Assembly: GCA_958298945.1 (NCBI GenBank) | Contig: OY282605.1 | Span: 21,554,811 to 21,618,810 of the forward strand | DNA length: 64,000 bases | Source: Atherix ibis | Taxonomy: Eukaryota; Arthropoda; Insecta; Diptera; Athericidae | Reading direction: 5' to 3' | Shown here: one piece after another, positions 46,881-58,862 of the stretch | Numbering within the stretch: the stretch's first letter is position 1 | Layout: every line of letters starts with the position of its first letter | Program-made: the position numbers and the translations under genes | Notes under the pieces: model-generated | Database searches by the model: none | The model's input: only the letters and a program-made list of their open reading frames with translations | Told to the model about the DNA's origin: nothing

Positions 46881-47793
46881 TGTAAAAGGTCAAAAATTGT
46901 TGTACGTTTGCATATGAAAAATGAACACTTGCGAAAATAATAGATAAACTTATCTGATCAAATTGGAGCAGGTGAGAAATTCCAATAATCATTAATCGAG
47001 TGCATTTTTTAAAAAGATGTCCCAAAAAACACGCAATTTTGATAGAAAACACAGATTTATAATTTAATTGATAATTTTTTCTCGGGCTATACGGCATGTG
47101 GCACCGTCTTGTTGAAACCACATGTCGTTCTCATTCATATCTTGCAATTTAGGCATTAATAGGCACGATAGTCAGCACTACTTCGAAGAAGATGATGCGT
47201 CCAGCGAAAAATCCCTACCAAACAGTAACACGTTGTGGATGCATTTATTTCTCAACAATCACCCGTGGATTTTCTGAACCCCAAATGCGACAATGGCTTC
47301 GAATTGACATCACCAAATTGTCGAAAATACGCGTTCTGGGAACTTTTCGCGCAATTTATTGCGTCAAATTTGTCATGTTGTGTGGCTTTTTTTTAACAAA
47401 TCTTCAAGTCCAGGCTAAAAAGGTCAAGTCTAAACAAACAATATTTTGTCGATTAACCAAGCCATCAAGATGAAAATGAGCATCATCGCTGAAGATGGTT
47501 TTGTTCGAAAAATCAGTATCCACTTGTTGTTAGTCCCTAAATTTTTTAGTTAATCTGTTCACAGTCGATAAAGTTAAATCACTATTCCGATCATATTTTG
47601 TACGAAAAATTGCGAATTGTAGCTGGCAAACCTTCAAATATTTTTAAAATATTGCCCAACAATGAAAACGCGTTGTTCTTTCGTGAAGCGCTCCATTTTG
47701 AATAGCTGTCACGCTGTCTTTTTTGCCGTTGGCAATACTCTTTACCGCACAAATGGCGCCAAATTCAAATCTTACGTGATTTAATGGGATAAC
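46880..47793 (-). pseudogene. rosa-2 DD41D element with internal rearrangement (copy G)
   Basis: It starts on the minus strand with GTTATCCCATTAAATCACGT (from 47793) and an ATG at about 47695: MERFTKEQRVFIVGQYFKN, the transposase N-terminus. Then follow FRTKYDRNSDLTL, STVNRLTKKF, TDFSNKTIFSDDAHFHLDGL (first Asp kept), VNRQN. Here a piece resembling a region beyond the second catalytic motif (REKFPERVFSTIW) is interposed, after which HCRIWGSENPRVIVEK and WFQQDGATC follow. The second catalytic codon is GAC (Asp), unlike most copies in the window. The 3' part is lost or unreadable. Confidence 0.7.
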
Positions 47794-47823
47794 CTCTGTT
47801 ATCCCATTAAATCACGTAAGATT
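47768..47823. repeat. perfect palindrome at rosa-2 junction, 26-bp arms
   Basis: 47768-47793 and 47798-47823 are exact reverse complements with CTCT between them. They are the abutting terminal inverted repeats of two rosa-2 elements. A third, partial repeat end (GATTTAATGGGATAAC) follows at 47824-47839. Confidence 0.95.
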
Positions 47824-48072
47824 GATTTAATGGGATAACAAAGTATTAGAACTTTTTGCAAAAAAATTTATTTTAAAGGTATTTTTTACCATTTAATGTT
47901 TTTTATTTTTAAAATATTGCTCAACAATGAAAACGCGTTGTTTTTTCGTGAAGCGCTCCATTTTGAACAACCCTGAACTGTCAGCTGTCACGTTATCTTT
48001 TTTCCGTTGGCAATACTCTTTACCGCACAAATGACGCAAAATTCAAATCTTGCGTGATTTAATAGGACAACC
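47798..48072 (-). mobile_element. short rosa-2 derivative
   Basis: On the minus strand it runs from GTTGTCCTATTAAATCACGC (48072) through the 5' leader and MERFTKKQRVFIVEQYFKNK to the 3' leader (TTGCAAAAAGTTCTAATAC) and a 3' repeat at 47798-47823. Almost the whole transposase is deleted. It is about 275 bp and lies head-to-tail with copy G. Confidence 0.75.
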
Positions 48073-48715
48073 TCTGTAAGTATTGGAACTTTTTGCAAAA
48101 AATTTTATTTGAAAGGTAATTTTTTGCCATTTAATATATAAAAATTATGCTGATCGGCCCGACCCAATTTTTTACCGCTGTTTTAAATCAATCCGGCTAT
48201 ATCTAGACTATAACTCGCTCAATGAAGGTATTAATTGTTGCTGATTTGTCAGTATATACCAGTGACTTCACATATCGCCACAGGGAATAATTAAGCGTCG
48301 TCAAATTGCCCTTTTTTCGAGGTCGTTTGGGTCAAATCACGTTATTGCCAAATCGACTCTTTAATAAGAAGCCCATGAAACAACATGTCTTTCGGTTCAA
48401 TTTCTTCCATGTTTTCAAGAAAATAATTGGTAATCATAGCCCAGTAATGCCGGCTATTGACCATGACATGAGCCCCAGTCTCATGTTGGACGAAATAAGA
48501 ACCGACGATCCCGCTGGCGTATAAGCCATTCCAAACAGTGAATTTTTCTCTAATATCTCTTTGGGATTTGTCTCAATCCAAAAATAACAATTTTGCTTTT
48601 TAAAAAAATCATTAATAAACCTCATCATTAAACATGATTTTGAAAAATTGGTTTTTTTGTGTTGTCGAAAAGTCAAATTCGATTTAATGACGGAATTTCC
48701 GAAATTTTTCATATT
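48073..48715 (-). pseudogene. DD41D transposase fragment, tandem neighbour
   Basis: Minus strand: FFKKQNCYFWIETNPKEI, a VWNG-like and HVMVNSRHYWAMITNYFLE stretch, then after a loss around the catalytic centre VYTDKSATINTFIERVI and FKTAVKNWV, and the same TTGCAAAAAGTTCCAATAC 3' leader as the short derivative. It meets the derivative at the motif CAGAGGTTGTCC. Confidence 0.6.
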
Positions 48716-48739
48716 TTACTTATAGATAAACATACTAAA

Positions 48740-49470
48740 GGGTCGTCAATTTTGTAGTTTTAAAAGAACAACCCTGTTATATGATAGCTGTCAAACAAAT
48801 ATCGTTTTAAAAGGCATTTACTTAGTTTAAGATTTACCATTTTATATTATAAATCGTTAAACCACCAAACGACGTGCTAAAATTTTCCCAAATGTAATGA
48901 TTCTGCCGCAGGTTTGTTCCACAATTTTTTTTCTTTAGCAATGCTGCAATTGTCATAAATGAAGTTCTTAAAATCCCCAAAAAACGACTCTTGTTGTGCA
49001 TTTTGCTCTGAAATTGTCATCGAACCGTATTTTTTTTTAAAGTGAAGTATGAGAGACCATCACCGATAATTCTGAGCACTATGGACGTATAAGATAACCA
49101 ATGCTTTCTAACCTGAACTCGAAAATTTCAATCTGGACAATATGCGGTTTCAAAAAGATGACGCTACAAGTTACACGACACGAAAAATTTCGGCTTTATT
49201 GTCCGCAAAATTTTTTGGACGCTTAATTTTCAGTCAATTTGTTTCTAAGATCGTGTCTATGTCTAAACTTTTTTGTTGGACTTTTGTGCAGATCTTCTTC
49301 ACGCGTAATTAAGTAATTACAGGCCTCAACATGTAGGAAAAATTCATTAAAAAATTACCGGAAAGCAAAAGAATAGAGTCCTGTAAGAAGGAATAGCAAC
49401 TTTTTTAGAAAATATGAATTTTTAAGTCTGTATTATTTAACTTTGCTTTCCGAAGCGCTAATTGGATAAC
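48740..49470 (+). pseudogene. rosa-1 DD41D element (copy F)
   Basis: The 5' part has TGATAGCTGTCAAAC at 48783-48797 and leader TTTACCATTTTATATT; the 3' repeat CTTTCCGAAGCGCTAATTGG ends near 49470. Remnants of NLDNMRFQKDDATSYTTRK show an Asp (GAT) at the second catalytic position. Heavily decayed, about 730 bp. Confidence 0.6.
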
Positions 49471-50265
49471 TTTGCATAAAGAATTTTTGCATGTTCAAGC
49501 AATTTTCTCCTTAATTGACTTTTCGGTGTAAATAGCCTCAAAAATGTTCAATTACTTTTAAATTCAATTATTTCAAAATCTGATTATTTTACTCCCTAAA
49601 CCACGTTTCCAATATCTTTATCCATTCGAGGCAGATTTACCCTGTTGGGGTACATAATTTTTCGATAAAACAGCCGATCGTGTGAATTTTTTAAACTTTA
49701 TAAATTTCTTACTAATATTTTTAATTTAAAAAAAATATGACTTTTTGTTTTAATTACTACAAAATAATTTAAAAAAAAATTCAAAACATTATTTGCACAT
49801 TAAAAATAAATAATGCTAAACGCGATTCTCACTGCACTAGCAATTAACATTTTACTACTCGATTGCCTATCTATGGGCTGAGTGAAAAATTAGTTAACTC
49901 ATAATGATGTGAATTTTGCGCCTTTTTGTTGGTTGCTATTACATAAGAAATGGAAAATTGTGCATTTAAAAATTATCCTTTTAATAAAAATACTATCAGA
50001 AAAATAAAGAAAAGGACAAACGAATAGGGAAACGATTAAATTGAATTTCAGCAAATCTCACAGGAATAAGCACAGATTATTATCGAATATCGATTTCGAT
50101 TTGACAAGTGATGGAAGTGAGATTATACCTCGTGTGGTGGGTGTTCAAATCTTTATCAGTTTAGATGGTTTCCAATTTATGGCAATCAAATTGGATTCGA
50201 TTTTTATTGTTTATTTAAGCATATATCCGCATGTACGAGTTTTTCATCAAATATTTCTGATATAC
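49471..50265. other. unique DNA without recognised genes
   Basis: A 97-codon plus-strand frame at 50041-50334 is not recognised. Confidence 0.3.
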
Positions 50266-50269
50266 AATG

Positions 50270-50560
50270 GAACGGTATTGCCACAAATCTCATCATTTCT
50301 TAGGAACACTCCCTCTTCCTCAAAGGTCGCATAACCATAAGAAAATATTGTTTATTGATGATTTGTCCCTTTGGAAAAAATTTCTGGTGAGCACCACCAC
50401 AATAATCATAGAAAATAGTCAACATAACTTTAATTTTCGACCGACTTTAGTGTGTTTTTTTTGGGTTTTGGCTCGATATAAAAGCGCCCTTAGAATGAGA
50501 CTGAATTTTCCACTATTTGAACATAAAAACTAGAATAATGCGGTTCTACCGAGCCTTCCA
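50270..50560 (-). pseudogene. mariner transposase fragment, very decayed
   Basis: Minus strand: EPKPKKNTLKS, then HGGAHQKFFPKG-like and INKQYFLMVMRPLRK remnants, the segment between the first and second catalytic Asp in mariner. Several frame changes. Confidence 0.45.
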
Positions 50561-50565
50561 ACCCT

Positions 50566-51329
50566 TTTCGTATCAAATCCGTTTAGTCAAAAATGCTTCG
50601 AAAGATTGGTCTTATTTTTTTCGTAACAAAATCATACATTGTGATCTCAAAGTTCATTTCGTACGCAAGTTAATTGTTGCTCGTTATAAAAAGTTTTATG
50701 ATCCTTCGCCATATGAGGTGTGTCAGAAAAGTTTTATTTTGTGGCAACATATTTATTTGTTTTTTATACATCAATGTTATGCTCTTCAAAGTGGTTCGCT
50801 TGGGCAGTGGAGGTATTGTTTCCACTCTTCTTCGTTGGGGTGTTGGAAGGCTTCATCTAGAATAGTTGATGTTAGCGATAGTACCAAGATGACGTTCTTT
50901 CAATTTATTTTGAATCTTTTTCAGATATAATGAGCGGGGGGGGGGGGGGGTGGTGGTGTTGAGTAGATCAGGTAAGTAAAAGACCTCAGGTGGAGATGTA
51001 GATGGCCGTATGACTGGGGGCGTTGTTATGGTAGTGCATCCAATGGTTGAACGCAAAGAACCCTTTTTTTATCCTTTCAAAGACTTAACTGACATTTTGT
51101 CCTGGAGATTCGTCTTTCTTAATTTTTATATTATTTATCAATATTGAATTTCTTCCTGAGTAAGGTTCGTTTTCTACTGTTTCTTGGTCCTATAAAAATA
51201 TTCCCCAAAATCTCCTTGCGACTCGTCCAGTCACCAAACGAACTCTCGGTGGCAAATCGATGCGCCTAATTTCGCTGTACCATTTTTCGTTATGCAATAG
51301 AATTAAAAACATTTTCATTCATCACGCTC
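50566..51329. other. unique DNA with a 15-G run
   Basis: G-run at 50936-50950. The string AGTACCAAGATGACGTTCTT here is nearly repeated at about 17272-17292. No gene. Confidence 0.4.
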
Positions 51330-51712
51330 TATATCAGGAGCGAGCAAATGAGGATTTCAGAGCCACGTGCAGTTTTTTTTTGGAATTATTCCAGAAATTT
51401 TTTTATGAATATTTTTAAATTGACTAAGCAATTGAAGCGTTCCATTCGTCCGTAGTCGCTTTAAGGATACGTATTCGGTTCACTGCGGCTCTCAGAGCCG
51501 CATGCAGCTATTAGTTGAGTTAAGTGTGGCTCTCATGGAAAATTTAAAGCGTTTTTCTTTTAATAATTTCAGAACTTTTTGCATGAATCTTTTTAAATTG
51601 ACTAAGTAAGTAAACCGTTCAAGTCGTACGAATTCGTTTTGATAATGGGTCTCTGGTTGAATGCGGCTCTTATTGATCTCATAATTGCCCACTCGTGCTC
51701 TAAACGCTGGTG
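51330..51712. mobile_element. hAT-like non-autonomous element (candidate)
   Basis: The two ends are loosely inverted (CAGGAGCGAGCAAATGAG and, reversed, AGAGCACGAGTGGGCAATT), each followed by AGAGCC(A/G)C. Inside, a 178-base unit with TTTTTAAATTGACTAAG and GCGGCTCT occurs twice (about 51412 and 51590). The GAGCCGCATG-type boxes recall the ends of some hAT elements. Family call is tentative. Confidence 0.35.
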
Positions 51713-52035
51713 TAGTTATTGGACGAGGTTGAAACTTGTAGTGCATGTCTAGGAGGAACTAACTGGCAAGCTTTTAGTGATGCTAGTTTCTCACTCCATA
51801 AGAAGCACATTTTATGACAAAGACATTACAATGGCAGAAGAGGAACACGTGAGAGTAAACACCCATCGGTGTTTCTGTACCTAACGAGTCATGTTAATGC
51901 CGTAAGAGATCTTTTGGCCAATTTCTCCTTAAACGCCGATGAGTGTTTATGGGGAAAATAACGAAAACGAGTTTTCTAAGAAGAGAATTATAGTAACACG
52001 CTAATCGGAAATGAAACTTTTTGAGCAACAGATAA
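51713..52035. other. unique DNA without recognised genes
   Basis: Nothing recognised. Confidence 0.35.
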
Positions 52036-52039
52036 GTTA

Positions 52040-52790
52040 TGAACAAAGATGAATAATTTTGTTCCGAATATAGATTGGAGTGTCAACGATTTTCAACAAC
52101 TAACAAATCTTTGTTTTTGGTGGAATGATATTGCCATTAAGGAATATACTAATGTGTCGATCTTTGCAGATGGTAAAAGTAGTCTCCACCACATAAACCG
52201 GTATTGGAACTTTTTAATATTGGATTGTGGGTATTTTCAGAATATTTGTATATTGGGGTGGAATGCAAAAATAGCGGTGGCAGTTATAGTTTTGGAATTA
52301 GTTGGGATGTCAAAGGTATAAATATTGAATAAGAGTGGACCAAAGATACTGCCTTGAGGCACACCAGCTATAATACGGGATATTTCAGGACTTGCAGGAG
52401 ATATAATTTTAAAATAAGGAAGTATATGGCGAGAAGGAAGCTTTCGAGTTTCTAGAGCATTCCAGGGTGCCACACTTGGTCAAGGGTATGTGATATATCT
52501 GGGAACACACCTGGATAGTACTCTTTTCGCTTAAGAGAGGACGAAATGAAATCAATCACTCTGAAATTGAAAATCAGGGACAATGTTGGCATCTTCAAAG
52601 GCGTTTTAAGAGGAGTTTTTCAAAAATTTTGCCAAGGATTGGTAATAAGCTGATTGTAGACATATACGAGGATGAGGAATTTACCGTTTTTTTTTTCACG
52701 TTTGGAAATCATTTTTATAACTGAAAATTTCCAAAGTATGGGAAAATTCCAAAAGTATACGAAGAATCATAGCTAGAAGGTTTTTTTTAA
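52040..52790 (-). pseudogene. non-LTR reverse transcriptase fragment, Jockey-like
   Basis: Minus strand: a worn FQF region, then NALETRKLPSRHILPYFKI, IIAGVPQGSIFGPLLFNIYT and, where YADD is expected, ATAIFAF. WWRLLLPSAKIDTLVYS follows, matching the Jockey segment after the active site. The catalytic box is destroyed. Confidence 0.7.
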
Positions 52791-53283
52791 TTAAATATTT
52801 TTTTTTGCATAGGGTAAAATTTTTGAGTGGAGTAATTTTACATATTAGAAAAGTTTTTGTTTTCAAAGTATTGATAATGTCTGAAGTGTTGTTAACAAAA
52901 TATTTTGGTTTTTTTAACTCAACAGCAGTGTTGGGCTAAACTTTTTTATTATTTCTGGTTAATTTTTAACTTTTCGGAATCAAATTTTTAATATTTTTTA
53001 GACAAAAGGCTAGACTTTTTGAAAGTTTCTTATTCCCATTAAAATAATATTTTTCATTTTTTTTTTCTAATTAAAAAGAATTTTTCAACTAAGCCTTTTT
53101 TTATTTTTACGTCCAAATGTATTTTAAAGAGTTTTGTTTTTGGCTAAGCTTGGAAAAGTATGAGCAAATATTTTAATATTGTTCAGAAAAAGATAAAATC
53201 TTATAAATATTTTTTAATTAATTTATTTCGGAAATATTCGATAATCTTTTTTCTTCAAATTAAAATATTTGTAATAATGACGC
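52791..53283. other. AT-rich DNA
   Basis: Homopolymer-rich; nothing recognised. Confidence 0.4.
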
Positions 53284-53519
53284 ATAAAGAAAGAGGGAGA
53301 AAGAGAGAGAGAGAGAGAGAAAGAGAGAGAAAGGGAGAGAGAAAGGGAGAGAGAAAGGGAGAGAAAAAGAGAGAAAGAAACTGAGAGAGAGTGAAAGATA
53401 GAGAAAGAGAGAGAAAGAGTGAGAAAGAGAGATAAAGAGAGATAAAGAGAGAGAGAAACAGAGAGAGAAGGAAAGAGAGAAAGAGAGAGGAAGAGAGAGA
53501 AAGAGAGATAAAGAGAGAT

Positions 53520-53551
<32 letters not shown>

Positions 53552-53990
53552 GGAGAGAAAAAGAGAGAGGGAGAGAGAAAAGAGAGAAAAAGAGAGAAAG
53601 AGAGAAAGAGAAAGAAAGAGAGGGAAAGGGAGAGAAAAAGAGAGAAAGAAACTGAGAGAGAGAGAAAGATAGAGAAAGAGAGAGAAAGAGTGAGAAAGAG
53701 AGAGAAAGAGAGAGAAAGAGAGATAAAGAGAGAGAAAGAGAGAGAAAGAAAGAGAGAAGGAAAGAGAGAAAGGGAGAGGAAGAGAGATAAAGAGAGATAA
53801 AGAGAGATAAAGAGAGGGAGAGAAAAAGAGAGAGTGAGAGAGAAGGAGAGAGAAAGAGAGAAAGAGAAAGAAAGAGAGGGAAAGAGAGAGAGAAAAAAAA
53901 AGAATGAAAGAGAGAGAGAAAGAGAAAGAGAGATAAAGAGTGCGTGAGAGAGAGAGAGAGAGAGTATGATAGATGAAGAGGGTTTGAGAA
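53284..53990. repeat. polypurine (GA)n/(GAAA)n tract
   Basis: About 700 bases of almost pure A/G on the plus strand, made of GAGA, GAAAGA and GATAAAGA blocks. Parts repeat at a larger scale: GGGAGAGAAAAAGAGAGAAA with AGAAACTGAGAGAGAG occurs near 53355 and 53630. The long minus-strand frames over it (Ser/Leu/Phe only) are artefacts of composition. Confidence 0.97.
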
Positions 53991-56171
53991 TCGTTGGAGA
54001 TAACGCGAAAAATTGAAAATAGATCAAATTTTTTTTTTTTTTTAAATGCGAACTTCATATTGATTGAAATTGTTTGGTTTTTTGTTGTTGAATAAAATAA
54101 TCTTTAAATACTAAAGAGAGAGAGAAAACAAAATACCTGTAAGTAGTATTAATTATAAGTGGCATTACCATTTTAGGAGTCACCGTTTGGGCGTAGCACC
54201 CTAACTTTTCCTATTAATGAACGCCCAGCACTATGGACGCATTCTTTTGTAGATTATACGACCATGAGCACTTGTTAGTCGTTATTCAAAAATTTAAGTG
54301 CTTGCAAATTATACCAACTGGCATTTATTATTAATTCACCTGTTGTTTTTACATTCACTTTTAACATTTTTTATTATTTTTTTTTTTGTAAATCATTTCC
54401 AATAGCACAAACCTACAAAGTTTTGTTTATTATAAAATTTATACGACAAATTTCATGAATAAATAAAAATAAAGAATCGGAAATCTTTTTTCTCTTTATT
54501 TTAGATAAAATTTAATATCAACTTAGAGATAAGTTAATTTTCCATAACTAATTATTTCATAAACTTATTAAAAGGGATTATTTTATCCTTTTCTGTTTAT
54601 TTAGCATGAAAATAATTTCATTTCTCACCTTGGAAAAAATGTCTTTATAGTAGGGAGGAGTATGGTTAATTAATTAATTGGGTGGGTGCCGACCAATGTT
54701 TTGCTATTATTTTGGTAATTTTCCAACCGAATGGTTTGTTTGTTTGGAACAAATTAATTATTTGTTTTATAAGCGCACAATGAAAGTAGAAGGAAGAAGA
54801 GTCTTTTAATGATGTTTTTAGATGACATAATACCGAGTAGAAAAGAAAAGTTCCAGACCTGATTATTCTGTACTATTGTAGAATAGAATTTGGGCTAATT
54901 TGGAGGAGGGTAATTATCATTTCTGTTTTTTTCGTTAAATTTTTATATTACTCTTTATGGGTAGTTGGTTACCTGAACAATTTTGATCCAAAAGACATAC
55001 AAAAAAAGAAACTTGGAAAATAGAAAAATTGGAAAAACTACTTTTTACTATGGAATTTTATGAAATTAAATCTTTATGTTTAGCTTCCGTTAATTATAGA
55101 TAATGAAAACGATTAAAACGGTTGTTATTTGTGGGAATTAAAATGTTTTTTTTTGTTTTTCGACAAATAAGGACAAATTCAAACTTTCGCAACAATTAAC
55201 AGCCGCCCAATAGGGGACCTTTTTTTTAACTGCAGTAATAAAGAAATGACAACAGGTGTTCTGTGGTCGGTAAATTGTTTTTGTTTTTTTTTTGTATTTT
55301 TGGCACAAAAGAAGTGATTACACAGGTTACCTTTTTGGGGTCACTATACGATATGGAATCAACCGATGACGTCCATCAGTTAGGGAAATTTTCTTCTGTA
55401 ACAGAACAGTTTATCATACTGATAAGGATAATGCCAAACTAATACACGAATTTGTAGACTATTATTATTTCTTGTACTAAATTTGGCAATTTTTGTTATC
55501 AATCTTTTAGGGGATTTTTTTACTTTAACATTTTTATGATATTGTTAAATGGCAATGTTTCTTATCATGATTTTATGTATCATCTTGAATAGACATTGAA
55601 ATTTGAAACTTTTTATTCAACCGAACATAACAGAATATTTTCCTTTAAGAAATTCAACTACAAATAATTTTGTTAGGTAATTTTAATAAATTCTAAACTC
55701 ACAGGTATGAGTAGATATGTATATACAAACAGAAAAGAATCTTCTAAATTTACTATGTCCTTTTAATAATATTCTCTACCATTTCTTTCATAAGCTTAGC
55801 CATATTAATAAGGTTAACTTTTCCCCTGAGCATAGCTCACTAATGGTATTTTCATGTTAGGCAATTTTTTTTATGTAAAAATATCTTGTTCAACAAAATT
55901 CTTTTGATTAGATTAATGTGAATTCTAGACACTCTCAGACATAATCTAGACAGAATAGTATAATTGAAGGTCAAATTATCACGTTTTTATTTAAGTACAA
56001 AAATAGTGAAATATTAAGAAAAAGCACATACAAAAATTGTTGGGAGCTGTTTTTATAATAAAATTAAATTTTGTAAATAAAGTTTTCTTTTTTCAAATGT
56101 TTTAAAAAGATTTTTTTTTTAGAAAATTTTTAATAATATTTCTTATATTATTTTTATGAAGGAATAATAAC
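53991..56171. other. unique AT-rich DNA
   Basis: No gene or repeat recognised apart from short homopolymers. Confidence 0.4.
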
Positions 56172-56985
56172 GGATTATCAATTTTATAGTTCGGTATGAA
56201 TCACCTTGTCATTTGATAGCTGTTAAGCATTTATTTTATCCTGGATAACTCTGTCACATAGATGCCATTCTAACTGGCACTTGTTTAGTTAAGGTTTACC
56301 ATTTTTAATTATGTAATATTTAACTACTAAACAATATGCGTTAAAAATGCAATAACTTTTTACAAAAATTGTTATTCTTTCGGGCTTTAAGAAGCGATTA
56401 GGGTCCATAATCTTGTGATCAAGAGGCTACTGTATCCGCGAAAAGAGGCTGTAGGATACGCAATTTCGGTCTGAAGGTATAATTTACCCTTATTTAAGTC
56501 AACTCTGAACGCTATGACCGATAGATAATCGACTTTTTTTTGTTATGAACTTGATTTGTGTGATTTGAATAAAACGGTGCCACAAGCCACACAATACAAC
56601 AAATTTTGTTTTCATTTGTGCGGGAAAATTTTCAGAAAGCGTATTTTAAATATTTGATTATTTCAATTGGCCTCCTTCTGCGATTTGATGCCGTTGAATT
56701 TTTTTTTGTAGATTTTTTTTTGTAAACAGATAATTCCCAAACTTTAGAGCAGTTAAAAATAACCATCCATCAAGAATTGTCCAAATTACAGTTTGAAATA
56801 TGTGAAAAAGGTCATTAAAAAATTACCTTACAAGGATCGTGTCCTAAAAGATGTTAGTATCCATGCATTTTGGCAAGATCCTAATAATATAATGAAATAA
56901 AGAAAATAAGCAAAATCTGAATTATGTCATGCGCTCAATATAATTAAAATGGATAAAATAAAAATATTCGGTTTTTTAAAAGAAT
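56172..56985 (+). pseudogene. rosa-1 DD41D element (copy K)
   Basis: 5' end GGATTATCAATTTTATAGTT, TTTGATAGCTGTTAAG box near 56211, leader TTTACCATTTTT, then worn transposase with F*NGATSHTTTN near 56564-56600 (Asn codon 56573-56575) and a C-terminal LKITIHQELSKLQFEICEKG-like stretch. The 3' repeat is reduced to AATGGATAAA near 56950. Confidence 0.55.
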
Positions 56986-57039
56986 AAGTTCTGCGAAAAT
57001 AATTTTTTCCGTATTTTAAATTAGCATTTTCAAGTAAAT

Positions 57040-57720
57040 AAATTCAATAAACCCTCGAATATAACTCCGATATTGGATGGTGTTCCACAAGGAACTAAAC
57101 TTTGGCCCATTCTCTACAACGTATAAATTTCAGATATTCTTATCTAATCTTATATAATCTTCGCTTAATATGCAAATGATACGGTCTGCCTTGCATCTAG
57201 CAAAAATTTTCAATAGACTTTTAAAATTCTCAAAATCCAAAGGTAATTCCTTCGGATCTGGAACACCACAAATGTCTGACATGGAATAAAGACACAAACC
57301 ATAAAAAATAAGTATAAAAGGATGATACCACATTTATTAGGACTTTCAGGCAAACGATAAAAATTAACTATATACATCAAAATACTTTTAAGACCAATAT
57401 GGACTTATGAACTAGAACTTCGGGGCTCTCTGTACTAAGTCGAATTCATGCCCTGTCAAAATACTTTGCAAAATTGTCGGTGCTTCCTTTTATGTTTGCA
57501 ATAGCCTTATTCATCATGTTCCTAAAGTCCTTTAAGAGCTAAAGGACTTTAGCTCTTAATGCTCAACTTCCATCCCTATAAACATTCTACAACCGACTTA
57601 GATGGTTTTGGTTACACGATCTACTAAAAAATTTCTAAGTTCAAAACAGACGTGTAGGAAGAGACATCAATGGACGTTTACTCCGAATATCCTTTCAAAT
57701 TATTTTATATTAACTAATAC
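57040..57720 (+). pseudogene. non-LTR reverse transcriptase fragment, Jockey-like
   Basis: Plus strand: ITPILDGVPQGTKLWPILYN, then YANDTVCLASS (catalytic YADD changed to YAND), later LLRPIWTYELELRGSLY, the conserved segment near the end of Jockey ORF2, and a worn tail to about 57720. Frames broken. Confidence 0.7.
57532..57559. repeat. perfect 28-bp palindrome
   Basis: Arms TTAAGAGCTAAAG and CTTTAGCTCTTAA around GA, inside the Jockey-like fragment. A second overlapping fold (AAAGTCCTTT / AAAGGACTTT) shares part of it. Confidence 0.95.
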
Positions 57721-57959
57721 AACATCTAATTAAGTTATAATCTGTGCAAAGTACAAAAAAAAATATTTTTTTTTAACCTCTGTACTTGGTAGTATTATAC
57801 TTTTTAAAATAAAATGGTTTTATTTTTAATTTTTTTAATTTTTTGGTTGGTAAAAATTCATGTTTAATCAAAAAAAAAATATTATTTTTTCATCTACTAT
57901 TAAATGTAAATAATATAAATTATATTTATTTAGAAAATTCAATAATTATTTGAGTTTAC

Positions 57960-58240
57960 ATATTCGTCTTGACATATTCGCACGTAACTTTGCATTTGTA
58001 AGGTTTCAACGAGCGCAATGTATTTTTTTGACACTTGCTGCAGTGTATTGAAATGACGGTTGACGTCGAAGCCGTAAGCATTTACTGTCCATCAAAGGAA
58101 AACTGTGTTGGCGTTGGCAGGCAATCTCAGATGTTGACAGGAACTATCAAAATTGTTGATAGTCATTTTCGAAATGTTGATATGCAGCACAGCAAACAAC
58201 GTTTTTTTCTTTTAAAAATATTATATAATTACTAATTTTT
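57960..58240 (+). other. GC-richer patch with unrecognised frame
   Basis: Plus-strand frame of 66 codons (58035-58235) reading VEAVSIYCPSKENCVGVGRQ and GTIKIVDSHFRNVDMQH. A TTGCTGCAG acceptor-like string at 58035-58043 and GTAAGC at 58074 would bracket only 30 bases. No family recognised. Confidence 0.2.
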
Positions 58241-58862
58241 TTATAAATAGCGGAATTACTAATGTGAATTCTGAGTTTTTATATTATAAATTAAACAATT
58301 TTTTTAATATAAGTTTTAATAAGAAAAGATGGATTATTAGTTAAAAAATAAATGTTGCACAGATAATATTATTTGCTTTTTAGGTTTTTAAAAATAATGA
58401 GTTTTCTAATTTTCATATTAGTTTAATAAGTTTACGAAAGAATATATTTAAGAAAAGCTAGAAATTTATTTATTTAAAAAAAAATAAGAAACCGATTAAC
58501 TTTAACTATTATAAATAAGTGAAATTAACAAATAATTACAAGTGTAGTTAATTAAAAATTTGCAATATTTGCTTCATATCCGAAATAATAATACCCTAAG
58601 GCCAGAAAGTTGAAGAATTTTATTTTGTTGTATTTTTTTTAACAACATGTGTTTTAGGTAAAAAAAAATTCTATACAAAAACTCTGATCAGTGAAACCAC
58701 GTGAAACGCTCAAGTGACCGGAACTGAATTTCTAAAAACTATTTATTTCTAAATAATCTTTCTAAAAACTATTTATTTCTTATACGAGTAGTATTTTTCT
58801 ATTTTTCTATTAGCAATTAGTAGGTTTTTTTTTTCTTCAATTTTTTCTTTAAACATGCTTAC
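58241..58862. other. AT-rich DNA
   Basis: Nothing recognised. Confidence 0.4.

Noticed and set aside
52049..52321. Plus-strand 90-codon frame
   Set aside because: Antisense to the Jockey-like reverse transcriptase fragment.
53255..54058. Two long minus-strand frames of 255 and 267 codons
   Set aside because: They lie wholly over the polypurine tract and encode only Ser, Leu, Phe and a few others; this is a product of composition.
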